A stretch of DNA of 64,000 bases from Nocardioides ganghwensis (GTDB lineage Bacteria > Actinomycetota > Actinomycetes > Propionibacteriales > Nocardioidaceae). Location: contig NZ_JACXYX010000004.1 of NCBI RefSeq assembly GCF_014779655.1, positions 124,001 to 188,000 on the forward strand, read 5' to 3'. This document shows, piece by piece, positions 8,925 to 17,000 of the stretch (position 1 is the first letter of the stretch; each line of letters begins with the position of its first letter). The translations under genes were made by a program, and so were the position numbers. The notes beneath the pieces are model-generated. The model saw only the letters and a program-made list of their open reading frames with translations, did no database searches and was not told the DNA's origin.

Positions 8925-10579
8925 TGAGCACGGTCCTGAACGAGAACGAGGTCTTCGACGAGGACTCCGCGGGCACCGGTCCCGCGGCCGTCCCGGACCA
9001 TGTGGAGGTACGCCGGCACGCCGGCGTCGCCGCGGGGGTCGGGCTGACCGCCTCTGCCGTCGCCATCGCCTACCTGGGCCGCGCCTCGCAGTCCGGGTCC
9101 ACCCTCGACTGGGTGTTCGTCGCCGTGATGGGGCTGCTCGGGGCGTACTGGCTCGTCGGGCTCGTCGACGCCCGCACCCCGCTGCTCGTCGCGGATGCCC
9201 AGGGCATCCGGATCCGCCTCGGCCGTACGTGGCGCGGCCTGCCGTGGACGGCCGTGCACCACGTCGAGCACACGCCGCGCAAGGGCCTGCTCCGCGACGG
9301 ACGCCTGGTCGTCGTGCCGCACAACCTCGAGCTGATCGAGGCCGAGCTCACCGGTGCCGGCAAGCGCCACACCAGCCTGTCGCGGCTGCTGCACGGCGCG
9401 CCGCTCGCGGTGCCGCTGGGCCTGTCCACCCGCGTCGTCGGCGCGGACGGGGACCTCACCGAGGCGCTCGGCCGGGTCGCGCGCGACGCGAGCCAGATCG
9501 TCGTGCTCGAGACCGAGGTCGAGCACTCCGAGGACGTGGTCGACGAGACCGTGGTCGAGGAGAGCGTCGTCGAGGAGAGCGTCGCCGAGGAGAGCGTCGC
9601 CGAGGAGACCGTCGAGCCACGGGTGGCCAGCCCCACCCCGCTCGCACTCCGAGAGACGGGCGCGGGCCGGCGCTCGGAGGTCCGCCGCGACGTCGTCGAG
9701 GACGCCTCGGACGACGAGCCCGCAGGTCGCGAGCTGCACCGACCGGGTCGGGTCAGCCTCGTCGAGGAGACCCAGTCGTGGGGCGACCGCGTCCGCGCCA
9801 TCGCCCGACCCGGCGAGCCGGTCGAGCCGCTCGTGCTCGACGACTTCGAGGTCGAGCCCGCCGAGGATCCGGTCATCGGCCCCGAGCTCGCCGCCGCCCG
9901 TACCCGCCTGGGGCTCACGGTCGACCAGCTGGCCGACCGCACCCGGATCCGCCCGCACGTGATCGAGGCCGTCGAGGTCGACGACTTCGAGCCCTGCGGC
10001 GGCGACTTCTACGCCCGCGGCCACCTGCGCACCCTTGCCCGCGTCCTCGGCATCGACGTCGCACCGCTCCTGGCGACGTACGACGAGCGCTACGCGCACG
10101 CCCCGATCAACCCGCGTCGGGTCTTCGAGGCGGAGCTGGCCACCGGGGTCAACGGCTCCATCCGCAGCACGCGCGGCGGCCCCAACTGGTCGGTGCTCGT
10201 GGCCGTGGTGATGGCGCTCGTGCTGGCCTGGTCGGTCGCCCGCCTGGTCATGGACACCCCGCCCGAGCTGCGCGGCGCCACCCCGGTGCTCAACGGGTCG
10301 GGCGGTCCGCAGGGCGCCGGCAACGCGCCCCTCGCCGAGGCGGTCCCGGTCGTGGTCAGCGCCGCGAGCGGCGGCGCCAAGGTCGTCGTGCGCGACGGGG
10401 CCGGTGAGGTCGTCTTCAAGGGCAGCCTCGCCGTCGGCCAGTCGCGCGAGCTGAAGGCCTCCCCTCCCGTGCGGGTGCAGTCCACCGACGGCGCCGTGAC
10501 GGTCTCGCTCGCCGGAGGCGAGGCCCGCCCGGTCGGCGAGCCCGGAGTGGCCGGCCAGGGCACGTTCGTCGCCAGCTGA
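8924..10579 (+). CDS. RodZ-like helix-turn-helix membrane protein with N-terminal membrane/PH-like region
   Basis: A 551-aa protein whose ATG overlaps the ftsK stop (TGATG). The N-terminal ~170 residues contain two transmembrane segments (about 33-50 and 63-80) and a beta-rich region resembling bacterial PH domains (VADAQGIRIRLGRTWRGLPW). An acidic low-complexity linker with five pentapeptide repeats follows (residues 205-229). A RodZ-type HTH lies at about 322-390 (RLGLTVDQLADRTRIRP... YARGHLRTLARVLGID). One transmembrane helix (about 423-445) leads to an extracytoplasmic C-terminal domain like DUF4115. RodZ proteins link the cytoskeleton, division and wall synthesis, and the pairing with ftsK fits a cell-division role. 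The N-terminal fusion is unusual compared with canonical RodZ. Confidence 0.82.
   Translation: MSTVLNENEVFDEDSAGTGPAAVPDHVEVRRHAGVAAGVGLTASAVAIAYLGRASQSGSTLDWVFVAVMGLLGAYWLVGLVDARTPLLVADAQGIRIRLGRTWRGLPWTAVHHVEHTPRKGLLRDGRLVVVPHNLELIEAELTGAGKRHTSLSRLLHGAPLAVPLGLSTRVVGADGDLTEALGRVARDASQIVVLETEVEHSEDVVDETVVEESVVEESVAEESVAEETVEPRVASPTPLALRETGAGRRSEVRRDVVEDASDDEPAGRELHRPGRVSLVEETQSWGDRVRAIARPGEPVEPLVLDDFEVEPAEDPVIGPELAAARTRLGLTVDQLADRTRIRPHVIEAVEVDDFEPCGGDFYARGHLRTLARVLGIDVAPLLATYDERYAHAPINPRRVFEAELATGVNGSIRSTRGGPNWSVLVAVVMALVLAWSVARLVMDTPPELRGATPVLNGSGGPQGAGNAPLAEAVPVVVSAASGGAKVVVRDGAGEVVFKGSLAVGQSRELKASPPVRVQSTDGAVTVSLAGGEARPVGEPGVAGQGTFVAS
9536..9610 (+). repeat. Five tandem 15-nt units encoding an acidic pentapeptide repeat
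   Basis: Five consecutive in-frame 15-nt units (9536, 9551, 9566, 9581, 9596) encode VVDET, VVEES, VVEES, VAEES and VAEET in the linker of the RodZ-like protein. Near-identity at DNA level suggests recent slippage-type expansion. Confidence 0.9.
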
Positions 10580-10601
10580 GTCCACCCCGCGTGACATCGT
10601 C

Positions 10602-11684
10602 GTGACCGTGGACCTCGATCCGGCGACAGTGCTCGACACGCTCGTGGCCTCGGGCCGGGACCCGGGCTGTGCGGTGGCGGTCGTGTGCGACGGGGTCGTG
10701 GAGGTGGACCACGCGGCGGGGACAGTGGACGGCCGCCGGGGGTGGGCGTCGGACACCCTGGTGATGACCTACTCGGTCGCCAAGCCGTTCGCGGCCCTGG
10801 TGGTGCTCGACGTCGTGTCGGAGGGCGCCATCGGGCTGGACGACCCGGTCACGTCCGTGTGGCCGGAGTACGGCGTCGCGGGCAAGGCCGGCACGACGGT
10901 GCGACACCTGCTCGCGCACCAGGCGGGACTGCCGGTGTTCGCCGAAGAGGCGGCCGCGGTGCCGTACGACGACCGCGAGACGCTCGTCGAGCTGCTCGCC
11001 CGGTCCGCGCCGGTGCACGAGCCCGGTGCGCGGGTCGCCGAGCACGCCCTCACCTACGGCCACCTCCTCGACGAGGTGGTGCGACGGACCACGGGCGAGG
11101 ACCTGACCGGACGGTTCGCGCGGGTGTGCGCGGACGAGGGCTGGGACCTCCACCTCCGGGTGCCGGAGGTCGATCTCGACCGGGTAGCCACGGTGGAGGA
11201 GGTGTCGCCCGGCTGGCGGCACGACTACGAGCGCGACCCGCGGTGGGGGCCCGCACTGAGCCGTCCGCGCGGTCTGCTCGACCCCGACGTGCTCAACTCC
11301 GCCCGCTTCCGGCGTACGTCCTTCCCTGCCGTGGCCCTGCACGCGTCGGCCCTGGCGCTCGCGCGCTTCTACGACGACGTACGCCGCCCCGACGGACGGG
11401 TGGCGCAGCGGCTCGGCCAGAGGCTGTGGCGTGCATTCCTCGCGCCGGCCTCCGGCGGGCACGACCTCGTCCTGGACCGGGAGGTCGTGTGGACCCTCGG
11501 CTTCCAGCAGGACCAGGAGGACGGCCGCCTCGAGATCGGCATGGGCGGTGCCGGCGGGTGCTCGGCCTGGACCGAGCCGCAGGCCGGCTACGGCGCAGCG
11601 TTCGTGAGCCGTGGACTGGGCCGGCACGACCGGGGCGGAGACGTGTGGGAGGCCGTCCGGAGGGCGTACGCGCCGAGGTCCTGA
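10602..11684 (+). CDS. Serine hydrolase, beta-lactamase (class C / EstA) family
   Basis: A 360-aa cytoplasmic protein with no signal peptide, GTG start. The nucleophile motif SVAK (SxxK) lies in the MTYSVAKPFAALVV helix at about residues 59-62. YGH in the LTYGHLLDEVV helix stands at the position of the Tyr of YxN/YSN in this fold. A late Gly-rich strand (IGMGGAGGCSAW) occupies the KTG/HxG position. Proteins of this type are usually esterases or peptidases, not true beta-lactamases; the substrate is not predictable. It lies 22 nt after the RodZ-like gene on the same strand, and a strong terminator follows, so it likely ends the ftsK transcription unit. Confidence 0.85.
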   Translation: MTVDLDPATVLDTLVASGRDPGCAVAVVCDGVVEVDHAAGTVDGRRGWASDTLVMTYSVAKPFAALVVLDVVSEGAIGLDDPVTSVWPEYGVAGKAGTTVRHLLAHQAGLPVFAEEAAAVPYDDRETLVELLARSAPVHEPGARVAEHALTYGHLLDEVVRRTTGEDLTGRFARVCADEGWDLHLRVPEVDLDRVATVEEVSPGWRHDYERDPRWGPALSRPRGLLDPDVLNSARFRRTSFPAVALHASALALARFYDDVRRPDGRVAQRLGQRLWRAFLAPASGGHDLVLDREVVWTLGFQQDQEDGRLEIGMGGAGGCSAWTEPQAGYGAAFVSRGLGRHDRGGDVWEAVRRAYAPRS

Positions 11685-11713
11685 CCGGGACCGACGACCG
11701 GTGCGGGGCCAGC

Positions 11714-11752
11714 GGGGAGGATCGTCCTGACATGCCGAGGACGATCCTCCCC
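11714..11752 (+). terminator. Hairpin terminator after the serine hydrolase gene
   Basis: Perfect 15-bp stem: GGGGAGGATCGTCCT (11714-11728) and its complement (11738-11752) with a 9-nt loop, 29 nt after the stop codon and before rimO. Confidence 0.85.
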
Positions 11753-11820
11753 ACTGTGCTCGCCCTCACCGCGCCGCCGGTGCGTGCCTGCGAGGCCGGA
11801 ACCGGCATACTCACGATGCG

Positions 11821-13329
11821 ATGACCACCACCGAACCCGAGACCCAGGCCGAGACCGCGACCCCCCTCAACGTCGCCGTCGTCACCCTCGGGTGCGCCCG
11901 CAACGAGGTCGACTCCGAGGAGCTCGCCGGCCGGCTCGAGGCGGGCGGCTTCGTCCTCGTCGACGACGCGGAGGACGCCGACACCGTCGTGGTCAACACC
12001 TGCGGGTTCGTCGAGGCGGCCAAGAAGGACTCCGTCGACACCCTGCTCGAGGCAGCGGACCTCAAGGCCTCCGCCGGCCACGGTGGCAAGGCGCAGGCCG
12101 TCGTCGCCGTCGGCTGCCTCGCCGAGCGCTACGGCAAGGACCTCGCCGAGTCGTTGCCGGAGGCCGACGCTGTGCTGGGCTTCGACGACTACCCCGACAT
12201 CGCCGCGCGGCTCCGGGCCATCGTGGCGGGGGAGACCCACCACCCGCACACGCCGTCCGACCGCCGTCGCCTGCTCCCGATCTCCCCGGTCGAGCGCGAC
12301 GCCTCGACGGTCTCCGTCCCCGGCCACGACGTACGCGCCGACGCCAGCGACATCGGCACGGGCGCGCCCGCGACGGGCCCCCGCGCCGTACGACGTCGCC
12401 TCGACGCCGGCCCGATGGCGCCGCTGAAGCTCGCCAGCGGCTGCGACCGACGCTGCTCCTTCTGCGCGATCCCGAGCTTCCGCGGGTCGTTCGTCAGCCG
12501 CCGGCCCAGCGACGTGCTCCAGGAGGGGCAGTGGCTGGCGACCCAGGGCGTCAAGGAGCTGTTCCTCGTCAGCGAGAACTCCACGTCCTATGGCAAGGAC
12601 CTCGGTGACCTGCGCCTGCTCGAGACGCTGCTGCCCGAGCTGTCCGGCATCGACGGTATCGAGCGCGTACGGGTCTCCTACCTCCAGCCGGCGGAGACCC
12701 GGCCCGGCCTGATCGAGGCCATCGCCTCGACGCCCGGTGTCGTGCCCTACTTCGACCTGTCCTTCCAGCACGCGAGCGCTCCGGTGCTGCGGCGGATGCG
12801 CCGCTTCGGCGACCCCGAGAGCTTCCTCGGCCTGCTCGAGCAGATCCGCTCGCTCGCCCCGCTGGCCGGCGTACGCTCCAACGTCATCGTCGGGTTCCCC
12901 GGTGAGACCGAGGACGACCTGCAGACCCTGTGCGACTTCCTCGAGGCGGCCCGGATGGACGTCACCGGCGTCTTCGGCTACTCCGACGAGGACGGCACCG
13001 AGGCCGCGGGCTTCGCCGACGACCTCAAGCTCGACGAGGACGAGATCCGCGCCCGCACCGAGCACGTGACGACCCTCGTCGAGGAGCTCAACGCCCAGCG
13101 GGCCGAGGAGCGGATCGGCGAGCGGGTCGTGGTGCTGGTGGAGTCTGTCGACTCCGCCGACGGCGAGGTCGTCGTCGAGGGCCGCGCGGCCCACCAGGGC
13201 CCGGAGGTCGACGGGACGACGTTGCTGACCGGTACGGCGGGGGCCCGGGTCGGCGACCTGCTCGCCGCGACCGTCACGGGCACCGACGGGGTCGACCTGG
13301 TCGCACGAGTGGACGGAGACCGAGCATGA
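11821..13329 (+). CDS. rimO: Ribosomal protein S12 methylthiotransferase RimO
   Basis: A 502-aa radical-SAM enzyme that methylthiolates an aspartate of ribosomal protein S12. The N-terminal UPF0004 domain carries three cluster cysteines, C25 ([12 protein letters not shown], the RimO-specific form), C61 ([10 protein letters not shown]) and C99 (VGCLAERY). The radical-SAM CxxxCxxC is C208/C212/C215 (CDRRCSFC). A TRAM-like domain closes the protein. Compared with E. coli RimO there is an extra ~45-residue loop between the two cluster domains (about 140-190), common in actinobacterial forms. It is translationally coupled to pgsA by an ATGA overlap, and lies in the conserved ftsK-rimO-pgsA order. 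Confidence 0.96.
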   Translation: MTTTEPETQAETATPLNVAVVTLGCARNEVDSEELAGRLEAGGFVLVDDAEDADTVVVNTCGFVEAAKKDSVDTLLEAADLKASAGHGGKAQAVVAVGCLAERYGKDLAESLPEADAVLGFDDYPDIAARLRAIVAGETHHPHTPSDRRRLLPISPVERDASTVSVPGHDVRADASDIGTGAPATGPRAVRRRLDAGPMAPLKLASGCDRRCSFCAIPSFRGSFVSRRPSDVLQEGQWLATQGVKELFLVSENSTSYGKDLGDLRLLETLLPELSGIDGIERVRVSYLQPAETRPGLIEAIASTPGVVPYFDLSFQHASAPVLRRMRRFGDPESFLGLLEQIRSLAPLAGVRSNVIVGFPGETEDDLQTLCDFLEAARMDVTGVFGYSDEDGTEAAGFADDLKLDEDEIRARTEHVTTLVEELNAQRAEERIGERVVVLVESVDSADGEVVVEGRAAHQGPEVDGTTLLTGTAGARVGDLLAATVTGTDGVDLVARVDGDRA

Positions 13330-13949
13330 CGACCGAGCAGCAGCAGGTGTCGAACTTCAACATCGCCAACGTGCTGACCGTGCTGCGGATCGCCATGGTG
13401 CCGCTCTTCGGCTGGGCGCTGCTGCACGACGGCGGCGACGACCCGCTCTGGCGCTGGGTTGCGTTCGGCCTGTTCGCCGTCGCGATGATCACCGACAAGA
13501 TCGACGGCGACCTGGCCCGCAAGCACAACCTGATCACCGACTTCGGCAAGATCGCCGACCCCATCGCCGACAAGGCGATCACCGGCATGGCCTTCATCGG
13601 CCTCTCGATCGTCGGCGACATCTGGTGGTGGGTGACGATCGTCGTGCTCCTGCGCGAGTGGAGCGTGACGCTGCTGCGCCTGTCGATCCTCAAGGACGTC
13701 GTGATCGCGGCGGCCCAGAGCGGGAAGATCAAGACCGTGCTGCAGGCGCTCGCCCTCGCCGGCCTCCTCTGGCCGCTCCCGCACGGCGACGCCCATGGTG
13801 GTGCGTTCGACTTCTGGCCCGGCCCGCTCGGCGAGGTGCTCTTCTACGTCAGCCAGCTCATGCTGGCCGCAGCCGTGGCGATGACGATGTGGTCGGGCTG
13901 GGAGTTCTTCCGCGACGTGCGCAGGCAGCGGAGCCACACCCAGGGGTGA
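13326..13949 (+). CDS. pgsA: CDP-diacylglycerol--glycerol-3-phosphate 3-phosphatidyltransferase
   Basis: A 207-aa membrane enzyme that makes phosphatidylglycerol phosphate from CDP-diacylglycerol and glycerol-3-phosphate. The ATG at 13326 overlaps the rimO stop (ATGA). The CDP-alcohol phosphotransferase motif DG-x2-AR-x8-G-x3-D-x3-D is complete (DGDLAR, then G, D and D in [11 protein letters not shown]) at about residues 57-80. Several hydrophobic helices surround it. The C-terminal tail is basic ([12 protein letters not shown]). Actinobacteria have several paralogues with this fold (including phosphatidylinositol phosphate synthase); the location after rimO is the basis for calling this one PgsA. 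Confidence 0.93.
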   Translation: MTTEQQQVSNFNIANVLTVLRIAMVPLFGWALLHDGGDDPLWRWVAFGLFAVAMITDKIDGDLARKHNLITDFGKIADPIADKAITGMAFIGLSIVGDIWWWVTIVVLLREWSVTLLRLSILKDVVIAAAQSGKIKTVLQALALAGLLWPLPHGDAHGGAFDFWPGPLGEVLFYVSQLMLAAAVAMTMWSGWEFFRDVRRQRSHTQG

Positions 13950-14093
13950 AGAGTGTGAGGACTCGACAAGTCGAGCCCTGACATTTCGTCACCACTTGGA
14001 CGACATCCGTTCGACCGGTACGCCACCAAACGTCGCTGGCGTGGGTGAAGATGCGGGGGCACATCACCCTCACACCCGAACCCCGGAGTAAAT

Positions 14094-17000
14094 ATGCGCA
14101 CACCCGCGCTCCCATCGCCGCGTCGTATCGCGGCTGGAGCGGGTCTGGCCCTCTTGGCCGCCGGACTCACCCCGATCGCCGCGTCTCCTGCGAATGCAGA
14201 CGTGGCCACGAAGATCGCGACCTTCCCGTACTCACAGGACTGGTCGACCGCATCTCTGATCACGACCAACGACAACTGGTCGGGCGTGACCGGTGTCCAG
14301 GGCTACCTCGGCCAGGACATCACCACCTCGAGCGCCGGTGCTGATCCTCAGACACTCCTCACGGAGAGCGCGATCGCGAACGACACGGATGTCATCGCGA
14401 ACCAGGCCGCCCCCAACACGAACACCGCTGGCGGAGTCGCTGAGTTCGACGGCATCGCGGATCCGTCCATCGCGCTCCAGGGCAGCGGAACCGCTGACGC
14501 GCCGTACGTGGCGTTCCACCTCGACCTCGCCGGCCAGACGAACGTCACGTTCGCGTTCAACGCCCGCGACCTCGACGGCTCTGCTGACAACGCCGTCCAG
14601 CAGGTCGCCGTTCAGTACCGCGTCGGTGCGACTGGCAACTACACGAACTTGCCCGACGGCTACATCGCCGACGCCACGACGGGTGGGTCTGCGACGCAGG
14701 TCACCGCCCGGAGCGTCACCCTTCCCGCTGCGGTCGACAACCAGGCCAGCGTGTTCGTGCGGGTCATCACCTCCAACGCATCGGGTTCCGACGAGTGGGT
14801 CGGCATCGACGACGTCGCGATCTCCGCGGAGGGCGGGACCTCGGCGCTCGCCGTGACCAACCCGGGCCCGCAGAACAGCGTCGTCGGCACCCCGATCGAC
14901 ACCCTGACCCTGTCCGCCGGCGGCGGCACGGGTCCGTACACCTTCGGTGCCACGAACCTCCCGGCCGGTCTCTCGCTCGACACCGACTCGGGTGCCATCA
15001 CGGGTACGCCGACGACCGCCGGGGCGCCCACCGTCGAGGTCTCCGTGACGGACGCCGACGCGGCGACCGACACCGAGTCCTTCGTGTGGACCGTCACCGA
15101 GCCCGCGGCTCCCGTCGCCATCGCGGCGATCCAGGGCACCGGCTCGACCACCCCTGTGAGCGGCGACGACGTCGCGACCCAGGGTGTCGTCACCGCGTCC
15201 TACCCGACCGGTGGCCTCAACGGCTTCTACATCCAGACCCCGGGTGCGGACACCCCCGACGCCTCCGACGCGATCTTCGTCTACGGCGGCCCCGGTGGTT
15301 TCGCGACCTACCCGGCCGTCGGCGACTCCGTCGAGGTGACCGGCGTCGCCGGTGAGTTCGGCGGCCAGACCCAGATCAACGCGAGCGCAGGTTCGGTGAC
15401 CCCCGTCGCCGCCCTGGGCGACGTCACGCCGAAGACCACCATCCCGGGCACGACGTGCGAGCTGCCGGGCGCCACCTGCGACACCGTGGCCAACCTGGCG
15501 CCGGCGCGCGAGGCGATGGAGGGTGAGCTCCTCGAGCCCACCGCCGACTTCACCGTCACCGACTCCTACGACGGCAGCCCGTTCTGGGCCGGCAACTCCT
15601 TCTCGTCCGGCATGTTCGGCGAGATCGGGCTCGCAGCCGCGACCGACAAGCCGCTGGTCACGCCGACCGAGCTCTACGACGCGCAGAACGAGAAGACGCT
15701 CATCGCCCAGCGCACGGCGTACAACAACGCCCGCCGCATCATCCTCGACGACGGCTCGAGCGCCAACTACGCCGTGACCGGTGCCAACACCGGCCAGCCG
15801 TTCCCGTGGCTGACGGCCGACCACTCGGTCCGGGTCGGGGCGGCTGTCACGTTCCCCGAGCCGGTCGTCTTCACCGAGGGCTTCAACACCTGGCGTCTCC
15901 TGCCCACCACGCGCGTGGTCGGCGAGCCGTCGGCGACGCAGCCGCAGATCGAGCAGACCCGCGCCGACAACCTGGCTCCCCAGGAGGTCGGTGGCGACGT
16001 CAAGCTGGCGACGTTCAACGTGCTGAACTTCTTCCCGACCACGGGCGAGGAGTTCGTCGCCTCCGGTCTCGGCACGTGCACCTACTACCGCGACCGCGCC
16101 GGCAACAACATCACCAACAACCGCTGTGACCCCAACGGTCCCCGCGGTGCTGCGAACGAGGCCAACCTCGTGCGCCAGCGCGACAAGATCGTCGCCGCGA
16201 TCAACACCGTCGGCGCTGACATCGTGTCCCTCGAGGAGCTCGAGAACTCGGCGAAGTTCGGCAAGAACCGCGACTTCGCGATCAACGCGCTGGTCGAGGC
16301 GCTCAACGCCGACGCCGGTGCCGGCACGTGGGCGGCCGTCCCGTCGCCCGCGACCCTGCCGCCGCTGGCCGAGCAGGACGTCATCCGCAACGGCTTCATC
16401 TACCGGCCCGCGAACGTGCGGCTGGTCGGGGACTCGGTCGTGCTCAGCGACCAGTCGTCGAGCGGGGAGGCCTTCGAGGACGCCCGTGAGCCGCTGGCCC
16501 AGGCCTTCAAGCAGGTCGGTACGCCCAACTCGCGCGGGTTCGCGGTCATCGTGAACCACTTCAAGTCCAAGGGCTCCGGCACGCCGGACCCCGACGGTCA
16601 GGGCAACGCCAACGACGCCCGCATCCTGCAGGCAGAGGCCCTCGCGACGTTCGCCGACGAGTTCAAGACCGCTCGCGGGATCTCCCGCGTCTTCCTCGCC
16701 GGTGACTTCAACGCCTACTCGGAGGAGGACCCGATCCAGGTCCTCGAGGAGGCGGGCTACACCAGCCTGGAGTCGTCGAGCAACCCCGACGAGGAGAGCT
16801 ACAACTTCGACGGCATGGTCGGCTCGCTCGACCACGTCCTGGCCAACGACGCGGCCCTGGCCGACGTCGACGGCGTCGACATCTGGGACATCAACGCCAG
16901 CGAGTCGGTCTACTACGAGTACGCCCGGTTCAACAGCAACGTCACCAACCTCTACACCGACGGCCCGTTCCGGTCCTCCGACCACAACCCGGAGATCATC

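Noticed and set aside
9536..9610. Tandem 15-nt repeats considered as a CRISPR-like array.
   Set aside because: There are no spacers, the units are contiguous and in frame, and no cas genes are present.
10602..11684. Calling the SxxK protein a true beta-lactamase because a BlaI/M56 pair is nearby.
   Set aside because: It has no signal peptide, lies 8 kb from the pair in another transcription unit and is closer to EstA-type hydrolases.
13950..14093. Palindrome CTCGAC-AA-GTCGAG (about 13963) as a terminator of pgsA.
   Set aside because: Arms are only 6 bp with no T-run, too weak to call.
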